Positions 25,201-32,979 of a DNA stretch of 64,000 bases are shown here, piece after piece. A model generated the notes under the pieces. That model searched no databases. It saw only the letters and a program-made list of their open reading frames with translations, and was not told the DNA's origin. Within the stretch, counting starts at the first letter, position 1, and the number at the start of each line of letters is the position of its first letter. Both the position numbers and the translations under genes were made by a program. The stretch comes from Branchiostoma floridae (taxonomy: Eukaryota; Chordata; Leptocardii; Amphioxiformes; Branchiostomatidae): positions 121,666-185,665 of the forward strand of contig NW_023365751.1 of the NCBI RefSeq assembly GCF_000003815.2, written 5' to 3'.

Positions 25201-26172
25201 ATACTATATATGCATCTTTTCTTCCAAAAATTATCATCTATTGGAAAATTACACCCCCTTCAAGCGTTTTGAGCTCCCTTAAAAGAACAAAGACACTCAG
25301 TGGTCAGTAGCCATTGTCTGGGAAATGTGGGTCCAGCATAGTAATACACTACATGTATTGACAATTTAGCACACCATTTTTGGAGGGGCAAAAAGAATTT
25401 AGTTGAATGGAAAGTTCACCATCAGCTCAGTTAGATACCCACGCTATAGTTAGTCCCAGCAGAGCCATATAAGACACCATACACAACCCCACTGTGAAGT
25501 CCTGAAATGAAAGACCCGCCGGTTGACAGACACGCACACAAGCACTTGCCTGGGTACCATCCGGATAGTAGTTTGGTCAACGTTAAACATTATATACTCT
25601 TTTTGATGAAGACTTTTGAATAAAAGGTCGAAACCGGTAAACCGTTGTGTCTCAGCCGTCATCCTTCTGACGCCTTATCGACCATTATATACTCTTTTGT
25701 TATACACTATATACAGTCGCTTCCCTGCTATTCCGTCTGGGAACCTTGACATCTCTAATGTCAAGAATTTTGGACGAGGGCGTTGATTGGTTCCTACACA
25801 TGAGCAAATTACGGAATGGGTTCAAGCGCTCGCTCAAACAGGCGTTCCAATATCTAAAACGCCCTTCGTCTGCTGGTGGGAGGCCTGAGCACTCTAGAAC
25901 CCATTCCTTAATTCATTTAAATTACTGATGTTACCAGTGCCAAAAGGTTTGAATGCACAGTTCTCCAGACGGGTAACAAAAGCGAACATAGGAGCGAATT
26001 GCTACCCGGATGGTACCCAGGATACACAAGCATAGGAGAAAAGAGCCAAGAGTCAATACACAAGCCTCTGTTCTACTGTAGGACAGATGTAGAGCTGTGT
26101 GGGAGGAGAGAAATCAGAGTCAGATACCTGCTTCCCCGGTCCTATGCCTCTTCCTGGGAATAGATGTCATGC
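1268..26172 (-). CDS. PK: Pyruvate kinase, N-terminal about 386 residues, C-terminus off window
   Basis: Pyruvate kinase transfers phosphate from phosphoenolpyruvate to ADP in the last step of glycolysis, in the cytosol. Coding exons in transcript order: 26128-26172 (optional), 23554-23733 or 22663-22848 (alternatives), 21179-21270, 20371-20490, 18819-19005, 3252-3394, 2598-2725, 1977-2127, 1268-1420. All phases join and no exon contains a stop. Family hallmarks are visible: [20 protein letters not shown], the catalytic lysine region [10 protein letters not shown], the metal site [10 protein letters not shown], and VICAT followed by the MLESM helix. Animal enzymes have about 530 residues, so roughly 145 of the C domain are missing. 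The exon ending at 1977 has a weak donor (GTTCAC). A whole fibrinogen-related gene sits in the 3395-18818 intron on the other strand. Confidence 0.95.
3395..4020 (-). repeat. Tandem array of pyruvate kinase 3' splice-site copies
   Basis: About eight units of roughly 72 bp lie directly upstream (in the transcript) of the exon starting at 3394. Each unit carries a copy of that exon's acceptor and first coding bases: on the minus strand a CCAG acceptor, then GTGCTGACTACCTGCAG and TGTGTGATTGACA, where the exon itself has GTGAAGACTACCTGCTG. Each copy would splice in phase but soon reaches TAG (after AGTAAAATG). The array is therefore a set of decoy acceptors or poison-exon starts. Confidence 0.85.
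4438..4605. repeat. Dispersed repeat shared with 58986-59080 and 34470-34980
   Basis: TAGTTTTAAAGAACGCTTGC and AACCAGCTGCTGCCG occur here and again near 58986-59080. The segment GTGTTACGCCGAA...CGGCT...ATAGATACAGATACAG near 4553-4600 recurs around 34477-34980, where another element has been inserted into it. It is an unclassified, dispersed, non-coding repeat. Confidence 0.55.
5193..5382. mobile_element. 190-bp foldback MITE with TTA duplication
   Basis: Two arms of about 75 bp, nearly perfect complements, begin TACCCCCGTCACAT and TACCCCCATCACAT and share CGACGAGTCTGCGAGCTC. TTA lies on both sides (5190-5192 and 5383-5385), as expected for a PIF/Harbinger-type target duplication; that family assignment is an inference. 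Open frames on both strands across it are by-products of the palindrome. It lies just upstream of the fibrinogen-related gene. Confidence 0.75.
5985..18102 (+). CDS. Secreted fibrinogen-related protein nested in the pyruvate kinase intron
   Basis: Seven exons: 5985-6152, 6766-7090, 7560-7709, 7952-8067, 16500-16646, 17250-17379, 17969-18102; all phases join. From the second ATG (5994) a signal peptide [19 protein letters not shown] is clear; the first is three codons earlier. Next come two cysteines, a Lys/Glu-rich coiled coil, an Ala/Gly/Pro/Lys-rich linker with [10 protein letters not shown] repeats, then a fibrinogen domain of about 226 residues. Domain signatures are [37 protein letters not shown], the calcium-site-like DKDND and GWWFNQFC, with four cysteines. 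Such proteins are ligand-binding lectins of innate immunity or clotting relatives; the ligand here is unknown. A collagen helix is absent, unlike ficolins, so oligomerisation probably uses the coiled coil. Confidence 0.93.
6293..6345. mobile_element. Truncated end of the hAT-like element seen at 47681
   Basis: TAGGGGTGGGTATCAGCAC followed by TGTACCGGTAC matches the terminal repeat of the complete element at 47681-48113. Only one end is visible here, in intron 1 of the fibrinogen-related gene. Confidence 0.5.
6399..6750. mobile_element. Shortened TACAGTCAAACC-type DNA element
   Basis: It ends with GGGCAGGTTTGACTGTA and is similar along its length to 54842-55179, including GACCGCCG, CATCAAAAAT, GGCCAGGTGGTCG and CGCTGAGAAGAGGTGG. 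The left end reads TACAGTAGACTGCCC. It is an internally deleted relative of the 53915-55177 element. Confidence 0.7.
7184..7391. mobile_element. 208-bp MITE with CTGTAAATGCA ends
   Basis: The left end TACTGTAAATGCATTTAAG and the right end TGCATTTACAGTA are inverted repeats, with further internal inverted GCGG/CCGC segments. TA on both sides suggests a TA target duplication. Related fragments lie near 2289-2345 and 34180-34330. It lies in intron 2 of the fibrinogen-related gene. Confidence 0.65.
7403..7545. repeat. Degenerate (ATCC)n tract, intron 2
   Basis: Repeated CATCCATCC and CCTTCC words form a degenerate tetranucleotide array. Similar arrays recur in introns 4 (8087-8200 and 16083-16440) of the same gene, on the same strand. 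Confidence 0.85.
9439..9651 (-). repeat. Left member of an inverted repeat pair
   Basis: This copy is the reverse complement of 15505-15713, closely matching over about 210 bp, including CCGACGGTTTCACAGTCAG and TGACTGTAAAACAGTCA. Each copy also has an internal palindromic segment (CCTCACA near CTCTGAGAGGTGTGAGG). The pair may be two insertions of one element in opposite orientation or the ends of one larger element. Confidence 0.75.
9810..9909. other. Assembly gap, 100 N
   Basis: Run of 100 N, the conventional placeholder for an unknown length, so real distance across it is uncertain. Confidence 0.99.
10915..11424. other. Assembly gap, 510 N
   Basis: Run of 510 N; the open frames that span it are meaningless. 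Confidence 0.99.
11537..11674. mobile_element. 138-bp near-perfect hairpin (foldback element)
   Basis: Two arms of about 67 nt, starting CTCCAAGCATATCTTGC and ending GCAAGATCTGCTTGGAG, meet at a 4-nt loop (CTTC between GCCACAGC and GCTGTGG). Its outer bases CTCCAAGCA also begin the element at 32171. It is either a very compact foldback MITE or a long hairpin RNA source. Confidence 0.75.
15505..15713 (+). repeat. Right member of an inverted repeat pair
   Basis: Inverted counterpart of 9439-9651, separated from it by 5.9 kb containing both assembly gaps. GC-rich segments with CCCGCGGG words flank this copy (15740-15860); similar words occur at 8410-8470 on the outer side of the other copy, which hints at a longer composite. 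Confidence 0.75.
16083..16440. repeat. Degenerate (ATCC)n array, end of intron 4
   Basis: Long CATCCATCC-rich array with TTCAATTCTTCATCCATCC-like higher-order units of about 30 to 45 bp, ending 60 bp before the exon at 16500. Overlapping open frames rich in Ser, His and Pro are artefacts. Confidence 0.9.
18250..18255 (+). terminator. Poly(A) signal of the fibrinogen-related gene
   Basis: AATAAA lies about 150 bp after the TAA stop at 18100-18102. It is a standard position, so the 3' UTR probably ends near 18270. The remaining sequence to the pyruvate kinase exon at 18819 is unremarkable. Confidence 0.7.
19033..19278. mobile_element. 246-bp MITE with 9-bp flanking duplication
   Basis: The element starts CAGGGTTGTAGCCAGC and ends with the complement GCTGGCTGCAACCCTG. 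The direct repeat GGTCAAACC lies immediately outside on both sides (19024-19032 and 19279-19287). The insertion is within 30 bp of the 3' splice site of the exon starting at 19005, so it probably displaced the original branch-point region. It is hAT-like by its ends. Confidence 0.75.
19348..19709 (+). pseudogene. 18S ribosomal RNA 3'-region fragment, helix 44 deleted
   Basis: The sequence follows the eukaryotic small-subunit rRNA from GGCATGCTAACT through ACTTCTTAGAGGGACA, AGCAATAACAGGTCTGTGA, GCACGCGCGCTACA, GAACGAGGAATTCCCAGTA, CCCTGCCCTTTGTACACACC and AAGTCGTAACAAGGTTTC. Near 19651 TACACACCG joins directly to CCGAGAAG, so the long helix 44 segment (about 100 nt or more) is missing, with CCG microhomology at the junction. 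No 5' two-thirds, spacer or 28S was seen. It cannot be functional. It lies in a pyruvate kinase intron, antisense to that gene. Stem pairs are kept despite base differences (see findings). Confidence 0.92.
19936..20300. mobile_element. Dispersed element with clustered ACCTGCAC motifs
   Basis: The segment starts AGGGCTCGAAATAG and contains many copies of CCTGCAC or GTGCAGG near both ends. Such clustered subterminal motifs and the AGGGCTCGAAA start are typical of non-autonomous hAT-type elements. The right boundary is not resolved and no duplication was identified. Confidence 0.4.
20650..21176. repeat. GAGT/GAAT-type minisatellite abutting a pyruvate kinase donor
   Basis: The array is composed of GAGTGAGTGAATGAGT-like units with a longer period of about 80 to 100 bp marked by GAATGAGTAGCAGAATGAG and an adjoining ACTGAGTAAA-type segment. 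It begins only a few bases inside the intron after the donor of the exon ending at 21179. Long open frames on both strands here are low-complexity artefacts. Confidence 0.9.
21334..21600 (+). mobile_element. SINE 3' part with (AATAAC)n tail
   Basis: The segment from GGGGAGAGCCATACCCC through GTGCGATGGTGCGGTTTG matches the tRNA-derived SINE at 59755-60075 in the opposite orientation. This copy is 5'-truncated but has the 3' end: a GCAATTCAGCCCCT segment and an AATAAC repeat tail. It lies in the pyruvate kinase intron upstream of the exon ending at 21270. Confidence 0.7.
22440..22485 (+). repeat. G-rich tract
   Basis: Long runs of G separated by single T bases follow a T tract, in the intron just downstream of exon 3b in the pyruvate kinase transcript. 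Such a tract could form a G-quadruplex on the plus-strand DNA. It is also a common site of sequencing length error. Confidence 0.5.
22663..22848 (-). CDS. PK: Pyruvate kinase alternative N-terminal exon 3b
   Basis: This 186-nt exon starts GC-ATG after a GTTGTTTCAG acceptor and ends in phase 1 at a consensus GTGAGT donor. It encodes [20 protein letters not shown], then a core with DQQLHAAN and [10 protein letters not shown] ending SGIICTI, closer to the vertebrate ending GIICTIG than 3a. It splices in phase to the exon starting at 21270 (GPASKEV). An inverted repeat lies between it and 3a. Confidence 0.88.
   Translation of the reverse strand, partial: AWLPPLRRVPAPCRPEARATSILYRTSSCMPLTLPPPWSTCACWISILTLLWYATPASSVL
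22928..23474. repeat. Inverted repeat between the two alternative pyruvate kinase exons
   Basis: Left arm 22928-22996 (GCAGTCTTTAATTGGGGC, poly-G, CAATTTTCAACGTTG) pairs with right arm 23404-23474 (CAACGTTGAAAATTG, poly-C, CAGCCCCGTTCGAAGACTGC). Arms are about 65-70 bp with a roughly 400-bp loop containing TTGCCCGAT-type repeats. It may be a foldback transposon. In the pre-mRNA it would form a long hairpin between exon 3a and exon 3b. Confidence 0.65.
23554..23733 (-). CDS. PK: Pyruvate kinase alternative N-terminal exon 3a
   Basis: This 180-nt exon starts AG-ATG after a TTATCTCCACAG acceptor and ends in phase 1 at a GTATGT donor. It encodes [11 protein letters not shown], then a core with DQQLHAAN and [10 protein letters not shown], ending at SGITCTL. 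It is a paralogous copy of exon 3b, with the same phases and a closely similar core but a different first 15 or so residues. It lies upstream of 3b in the transcript. The two are probably mutually exclusive, since joining both in frame would duplicate the start of the catalytic domain. Confidence 0.85.
25545..26023. mobile_element. MITE with 9-bp target duplication
   Basis: Terminal inverted repeats CCTGGGTACCATCCGG (left, from 25549) and its complement (right) bound a 479-bp element. The direct repeat ACACAAGCA lies at 25536-25544 and 26024-26032, immediately outside. It sits in the pyruvate kinase intron between the microexon and exon 3a. The 9-bp duplication points to a Mutator-like transposase, by inference only. 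Confidence 0.75.
26128..26172 (-). CDS. PK: Optional 45-nt microexon of pyruvate kinase, own start codon
   Basis: On the minus strand a strong pyrimidine tract ends in GTATTGACAG at 26173, followed by GC-ATG and 14 codons ([14 protein letters not shown]), then G and a GTATCT donor. It enters and leaves in phase 1, like both N-terminal exons that follow, so including it adds 15 codons in frame upstream of their methionines. The encoded peptide is basic. I infer an alternative N-terminal extension; no transcript evidence is available here. Confidence 0.6.
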
Positions 26173-28195
26173 CTGTCAATACGAGAAAAAAGATAAAATA
26201 ACGCAAAATAACGGTTATTGTTGCAGCAACGTGAGGATTTCTGAAGCATGACAGAGTAGTCGTAAGCAAGAAACGTGAGCCCAAAAAGGAAGGAGAGTGT
26301 TACTACCTTAGGTCATGTTGATTTGATTATAAACTGAAAATATATAGCCTTAATTATGAAATCCAAGTGGTCAGGGAGGTTGAACAAATGACACAGGGTA
26401 CATCTTGACTTTGGTCCGTTTGGAATTGATTTTGGCATCCTACCACATTGCATTTTGATTAGTATCTGCTTTCCATTTGTCGCATATATTTAAGCAGCTT
26501 TAATAGTATGATTTGCAATGTTTGTTCAATAACTTTCTTGGAGGGAGGAAGGGGTACATTGATATGCTTGCAGATGTCAGGCATGCATAATGCAATAAGA
26601 ATTACAAGATCTAAAATTTCAGGTGCCTGAAATAACCCCTGGTACAACTGTCAGCTATTGTAACTTTACTATAAGAGCAAGGTAATTATCTCCACCATGG
26701 CCAAAATGTATAGATTCTTTAGATTTGACAACTGTCATAATGCAAAAATCGGTAGATACATAAAACATTGCTTTGTCATTAGAAAAGACATCAACATGTC
26801 TAGCCCCATCTGATAATATCAAGAGGTTTGCATGACATAATCATATGCTGGTCTTTATTGTTTAGTAAGTAGAATTTCATGAGCTATTCTTTATTTCCAT
26901 TTTCACGTTTATGGTGACAATATCAAAGTTTAAAATGATGAAAATTTTATGTATGTTTCAGAAGTAATATTCATTTATCTATGGATTGTAAAGGTAATCC
27001 ATCCACTTAACATGATATATTGATACATGTGTCAACAAGCAGTTCCTCGAAAGCAACTGGATATGGTATTGAAAATGGTCAGACGTTTGAGATAGCATCC
27101 ACTGTACATGTCTTTCATCAGTGACACTGAGGAAAGATGGCTGAAGAGCACGTTTCATACCCTACTTCAATATGAATCAATATGCAATGGAGATGACGAG
27201 AAATTTTGGTAGTCTAATAGGAAACAAAAGTGCTTAAGACAAAGTCAAAACAAATTGATGCAAATGAGTCACTGACTCATTACTTTCAATTAGCTTCTGT
27301 TGTTTGAGTACAGTTCAGAAGCAAATGTCATTTTGCTCTTCAACGAGCCTTCTTAGAGTCAATGACAAAAGAGAACTGGATATGCTACCTGAAACGTCTG
27401 ACCGTTTCCAAAATCATATCCAGTTGCTTGAGTAGCTGCTTTTTTGGCATATCTTATTACCTGGATGTCTAACCTTATGACATATATTATATAGATCTAT
27501 ATATAATTTGTCTGAAACCTTCTATCTTCCACCCGATATCTGCTTGGCATTTAAAAGACGAACGTTGTCTACGTGACCAGCGGTGACAATTTTTAGCATA
27601 TTGCAGCCACGCCCCCCTCCCCCCTCCCACTGCAGTACTTACCGAGATCATGGACATGACATTGCTACAAATTAAACCCTACATTTACCCTGTTACCCTT
27701 ATATTTTGAAGAATTAACGTACTGGGGTACTATTTTACCTCAGAATATCGTCTTCTGGGCTATTTCTTAGCTCAAAAACGACGGACATCAAGTGTTGAAC
27801 AATAAAGGTCATGTTTCCAGCATGGACAAAGGCGGCCATGTTGGATAAAACAGGTAGCACGTACAAAAAGGTCGTCTGAAATTTCTGTCTGGGTCTGGTC
27901 AACCGTGGAGTCTTCACCGTCTATGTCCTACAGTTTGTTACACCACTATTAGAATTACATATTGGTAGATGTGGACTGAAAAATATTAAATGTGTCACCT
28001 TGAAAAGGCGCTGACAGTAACGCCAAGGTGACAAATTATTATTAGCTTTGAAAGTAACGTTAACGCTAACAAATAACGAGGTAGAATGTCTGCTATACCA
28101 TCTATTGTTGAGAAATAGAAGTGACAGTTTGTCCTAGTACTTATCACCGGCATGTCAACCTAAAATATACTAAGAATTTTCAAAGATTTGCTTAC
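26173..28195. other. First intron of pyruvate kinase, non-coding
   Basis: No exon is supported here. The intron holds an inverted-repeat element at about 27037-27441 and AT-rich unique sequence. A 60-residue minus-strand ORF near 27735-27917 has a Kozak-like start but a donor in the wrong phase for the coding exons, so it is not annotated as an exon. Confidence 0.5.
27037..27441. mobile_element. Inverted-repeat element, AACTGGATATG family, complete copy
   Basis: The left end begins AAGCAGTTCCTCGA and continues AGCAACTGGATATG, then a segment with GGTCAGACGTTT. The right end is the inverted counterpart (AAACGTCTGACC, CATATCCAGTTGCTTGAG). The terminal inverted repeats are about 60 bp and imperfect. 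Solo or partial ends of the same family lie near 32363, 50765, 51963-52038 and 57800. It encodes no transposase, so it is probably a non-autonomous DNA element. Confidence 0.65.
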
Positions 28196-28258
28196 CAACA
28201 GCTGGTTTTGTTCGACTCTACCGCTCTGTACCGGTCCCAGCAGTTCTGCGTGACGTCA
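28196..28258 (-). promoter_or_regulatory. Putative pyruvate kinase promoter and non-coding first exon with a CRE site
   Basis: A consensus donor (GGTAAGC) lies at 28195 on the minus strand, at the end of a GC-rich segment without ATG that is suited to be a 5' untranslated exon. A perfect palindromic cAMP-response element, TGACGTCA, lies at 28251-28258 just upstream. No TATA box is evident. The assignment is inferred from position, the donor and the CRE; the transcription start is not known. Confidence 0.45.
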
Positions 28259-29277
28259 CGGGTCAAAGTGGACGATTAAGGACTCCCAAGTATGTAAATG
28301 ACATGCAAATCAGGAACTTCGTGGCGTACGTGTCATCATGTATATACTATAAGTTATGAAATTTACGTCATACGTTGCCCAGGCTTTCTTTAAGCGCATT
28401 AGTTTTTTTTAGCGCCGTAGGAATGGATCCGGAGGGTTTTACATGTATGTTTAATCTGTAAATAGTAGTTTTATGAGAGATACTAGTACTGGAAAAGAAT
28501 ATTGTACATCGTTTTTCATAACGCTTTATTGTAGTTTTCCAACTGTTCGTCAAAAGTATGAGCTATTCCGACACTGAATAGTCTAACAATAAGTCAAGAT
28601 TGGAGAGAGAACAGAAAAACAGGAGAATTTGCGATAACTCTAATTCAGCCATGTATAAATCATTAACCTTACATGAATAAAATCATAGAATTTACAGAAC
28701 ATGGTATACTTATTACAATTCCAGAATGATATAATCTAATGTCAGCCAGTGGCAATATCGCTTAATAATCAATGAATTTTCCACTGCAGTACCTAGCAAG
28801 GCCGCTAGCTATTATTGAACTTGACCTCCTTTCTCCTGACCACCCACCTATCAAATATCATGAGATTCCACCCAGTGCTTTTCCAGTTCCATTAATGAAT
28901 TAATGACGTTCACATACAGACAGACAAATAAACGGCACCGAAGACATTACCTTCTTGGCGTAGGTAATGACAGTCTTTATTGTAGGTTCATGTCGCATCA
29001 GGCTAATAAGTACAGGCATAACATTACAATATAAAAGTTGTAATGAAATAACGTTACATATAGTGACAGGACTTCTAATACATGGGTTGTAGAACTACTG
29101 TAATAAATAAAGGTTCGGCTACTTTTTGTCCATTTGTGATGTTTGGAATAAACGTTGAGATAGGTTTGTTTACCATACACGAAGTTTGGTCACAATGCCT
29201 AAAAAAATACTTTTTCAGTTCTAGTTAAATGTAAAAACGTATCAATCCTGAGGAGCGGATGTGTTGTCGGTGACCAT
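28259..29277. other. Intergenic between gene A and the pyruvate kinase promoter
   Basis: The left part is upstream of the putative pyruvate kinase promoter, the right part is presumably the 3' UTR of gene A, with a minus-strand AATAAA at 28976-28981. No further coding exon or recognisable repeat was found. Confidence 0.5.
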
Positions 29278-31852
29278 CTAGTCAGAAGTAGCCTGAAGAT
29301 CGGTTGCAGCTGTCAGCAGTTTCTCTACCTGTAAGGTACACGGCATAAACGTGAAGTGAGCTCAACTTCTTTCTCTAAACGAAGTCAGCGATTGTAACTA
29401 TAATTCCTCCGAACTGTGACAAACGTAACTGCGCCCAGCATTCGCAAATTGTTGCAAAACAGTGCCAATCGGCGCCGATTGATACCATATTGTCCCCTGA
29501 ATCGAAATTGCGATTTTGTACTAATAAACACAATTGGCAAAAGAGCACAAATGGGCGCCAAATGGCACAAAACGTCGCAAAACGAATCTAAACCTATGAA
29601 TGAATTGTTGAACATGTGTGTGTGAGTGTTTGTGTTTCCACATAACTTTTATGGTAACTTTTGAACCTCTAGATGGGTTGTAAACAACTTGTAATGATAT
29701 TTGGTAAGTAGATAGAGACTAGGAAGAAGAAAGTCAATGTCGTTTTTGACCCCCTGGTTTGTGACATTTGCACTGCAACAAAACATCCGGTTTTTGTATC
29801 TTTTTACCTGGATATGCGACGGTCTTGTTTTACCTGAGCCATGAGTGTAACCATCTTGCCCTGCATGCCCGTGATGTGTTCCTCCATCCGGGTACTGTCT
29901 GACGTCATCTCGTCTATCTGGCCCTGAAGACTATTCATGTCATTTGTCATGTGCTGCCTGTTGGGTAGGGTATATACAATTAAAATCAAGCTTCTCGCAC
30001 AAACAAAAACACTCTTCAGTCGTCTATAAACCCCTTTATCTATGAAAATGTTGAACAGTCCATCTCCCAATACATACAGAAAGAAGTCATGATCAAACCC
30101 ATCAAATAGCTTAGGTAGAAGTAGATTTAGAATACAAGTTGTTTCCCGCTCATCTATAAACATCATTTTCCTTCTTAAAATACAATCATACATGTGTACC
30201 ACTGTTTTACTTTGTTTGCTACTAGCATTCGGGCATGAACATGCAATAAAGATATTCGATTGAATTGCTTACAATTGGGCCATATTGATTTGATTATATG
30301 CATGGATGGCATCTTCTGAGAATCCCAAAAACTGATGCGATCGAGCGTGCGAATAAAAAACAAGTTTGGAAGAAGAGGAGGGAAAAAAGAAGCAGCGGGA
30401 AACGACGTGTAAGTTTTCACACCATGGTAAATGCCAACATATCATTTCTACCTTTCTAACTGCTGTTTCAGTGCGTTGTTGCCATCTCTAATGCTCCTGA
30501 GTTGTTGTTCTTCCACCATGGTGTCCAAATCTCCCACCGCCTCTTCTATATGGTCGCTGATGACGTCAGCCATTCCAGTGGCGGGAAAAGTGACCGGACA
30601 TCCTAAACAAAGAAGACACAGTGATGTCATTTCCCCGTATTCCCAAATAATGTTGATTTGATTGTATGGCTGGCATCCTCTGGGAACCCCAAAATTGATG
30701 TGAGCATGCGAATAAAAAAAATGGCATAAAGAGTGGCCTACATTATCAGATATATATGGTCAGGAATGTTGAAGTATGACTGAACACACTGAGTATGGCC
30801 ATGGTATAAAGAACAGTATATTCTTTACTTTACTTCTTTCACATCTTCTTTTTATTTGGCTTTGCACTGGCCTTGCATTCTACGACATTTTCCGATATTG
30901 TCTTGGAAGCTGAGCGAAGCCGTTTTGGAATTATCTTCTATGTGTACATTTCGTTCGCGTGTACAACTTTGCTGACTTGTTACGTATACCGAAAATGCAG
31001 TATTACATCATTGTCGTCAGTTAGTTCTGTCACAGGCTGCTTGAAACTTTGATGAGGAAATTAGAATCTTGCTTACTGCTTACGACAAATTAAAGTGACC
31101 CACGCGACACGCTAAATTTATAAACGGTTAACTCTTACTTAAATCCGAAGCCAACAACGCCACGATATATAAAGTCTACCAGGCAACCAGACTATAGATC
31201 TACGCTGGCTACAGGGAGAACAATTAGCCCAAGGACATTTTAACCTTCCTGTCTGCTAAATCTTTATTCCAAATTCGTGCAGAATCCTAAGTACTTTCCA
31301 TATCCCCGTAGGAAGAACTAGTCAAAACTAGGGAAACATCGCGGTCTGGACTGAGCGTGGTGAGAAAAAAAGGTGATGAGTGATCATGTGCGGGCTACGA
31401 AATCTACAAAAACGTTGCCAGATGTTTTGATGCGGAATTTTTCGTATTTCTACTAGAAAAAAAAAAGGATATCCGAATTTCAGCCGAGCAAGCTGATTTG
31501 CATATCTAAGGCCACAGCTCAACTGTCCATGTTTTTTCCTTCTCTATCACTTAACGTAACTGGGGCTTGCTTGCAAATCATAATGATTTAAATGTTTAGT
31601 AAACATTGTCATTGATAAAACGGCTACAATTATTATTCACCAACAAAATTCAACTTGTTCACATTTTTCTTGATGAGGTCCAGAACTTTTTGTTTACTTC
31701 TCGTATCAGTTCTTACCTGAGGGAGGAACGTCTGTTGCGAAGGTCCATATACATCTGGAGTTGGTGGAATCCTCCCTCACTTCAATGTTGGGATGCTCCA
31801 ATGCCAAGACAACGCCCAGGACAATAACAAAGAAAACAACCGTCGACTTCAT
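29278..31852 (-). CDS. Cluster gene A: small secreted two-cysteine coiled-coil protein
   Basis: Four exons: 31717-31852, 30452-30602, 29834-29957, 29278-29328, giving 153 residues with phases 1, 2 and 0 at the three junctions. The start MKSTVVFFVIVLGVVLALE is a signal peptide. The mature part has PNIEVRE, a cysteine in RCIWTF, a second in GCPVTF at the exon 2 boundary, then Met/Glu/Gln-rich heptad-like sequence (IDEMTSDSTRMEEHITGM) and VEKLLTAATDL at the end. Exon lengths 151 and 124 are identical to gene C. I do not recognise the family; it is presumably secreted and self-associating. A minus-strand AATAAA lies at 28976-28981. Confidence 0.85.
30281..30770. repeat. Two copies of a GATTTGATTATATG-type dispersed repeat around exon 2 of gene A
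   Basis: TTGATTTGATTATATG, GGCATC, and GAGAATCCCAAAAACTGATG at 30288-30340 recur at 30652-30710 (TTGATTTGATTGTATGG, GAACCCCAAAATTGATG, then GCGAATAAAAAA in both). Partial relatives lie near 23827-23910 and 26313-26345. It is an unclassified dispersed repeat. Confidence 0.55.
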
Positions 31853-32979
31853 ATTCTTCTCTTTGTATACGTCCGGTTTGACTGAGAGTCGAGAGGGATT
31901 TGTTTCTTGTGTGACGCAAGCTCACTGTCGGAGACTGTAACTGGCCCCTACCAACGGATTTTGATTGGGTTAAGCTATGGGCAGGATCTTATCAGATTAA
32001 AGAGGGATTATTTCTCACAAAACAAAGACTAAAGACGGCGTGGTGAGGATAGCGTCCATTAGATCAGCTGGGTCTTGTTGGTATACATGTTAATGATTGA
32101 CATTCAGTTGTGCTGGCAGAGATGGTCAAACAATGAGTGGAAATCCTATTTGTTTGTTTGTTTGCTTACTCTCCAAGCAGAGGTTCGGCTCCCGCGGTTT
32201 TTCCTGTTTTTGCAGATTTTATCGGGCTTTCTATTTTGGGCTTTTATTCCTCTTGTCTGGAAGGCATTAAAAAAAGCACCAAATAAAAAAAAAAGCCCGA
32301 TAAAAACGCCCAAAAGACGTTACTCTCCAAGCCGAACCTCTGCTTGGAGGGTGCAAAAAAAGCAACTGGATATGATTTGGGAAACGGTCAGACGGTTCAA
32401 CTAGCATTCGCTATCTTTCGTCAGTGACACTGACGTGATCTGAGAGAAACTGGTCTTTATTTATTTATTTATTTAACTGGTCTTTATACCCTAACTATGA
32501 ATGCAATAGGGCTGAATACAATTTTGGGATAATCTTATTACCCGGGTGACTAATCTTCATCAACGTAGCCCTAGCTGAAGCTAGGCACGGATGGACGTAC
32601 TATATATACATTGTAATAATTATACATTACATTGTATCTAATTCAATTTAGTTCCCCAGATATTCAATTTTACTTCCTATTTGAACCTGTTTTCAAAGTG
32701 TTATCAAACAAACAAACAACAAACATCTAACCAAACAAACAAATAAAGAAACATCCATCCGATCCAACCTATCATCTATTCATCAATCAGAATGTAATTC
32801 ACACTTCAAACAAATGTAGTGGGATTGCGAACTTTTATTTCAAGTTCAAGTAAAAACATTGGTCTAAGCCAGAATCTGAACCATTTCGCACTTTTATTAG
32901 ATGTTTATACTATGAGATACCACAAAGACAATGGCGCGACTCTAAGCTTCAGACGGATCTCGGTGGACCAATGGCGATC
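31853..32979. other. Intergenic between genes A and B
   Basis: Contains the foldback at 32171-32348, a partial AACTGGATATG-type end at about 32360-32420, and minus-strand AATAAA signals of gene B at 32893-32898 and 32834-32839. The promoter of gene A must lie here but no TATA or other clear motif was found. Confidence 0.5.
32171..32348. mobile_element. 178-bp foldback MITE
   Basis: Ends CTCCAAGCAGAGGTTCGGCT and AGCCGAACCTCTGCTTGGAG are perfect inverted repeats. The interior is also inverted (TTTTATCGGGCTTT against AAAGCCCGATAAAA). It lies between genes A and B. The first nine bases match those of the 11537 hairpin, suggesting one family. Confidence 0.75.

Noticed and set aside
27735-27917. 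Minus-strand 60-codon frame with an AACATGGCC start, as an alternative first exon of pyruvate kinase
   Set aside because: Its GTAAAA donor leaves phase 2, while the following coding exons need phase 1, and the peptide has no family resemblance. A non-coding use cannot be excluded.
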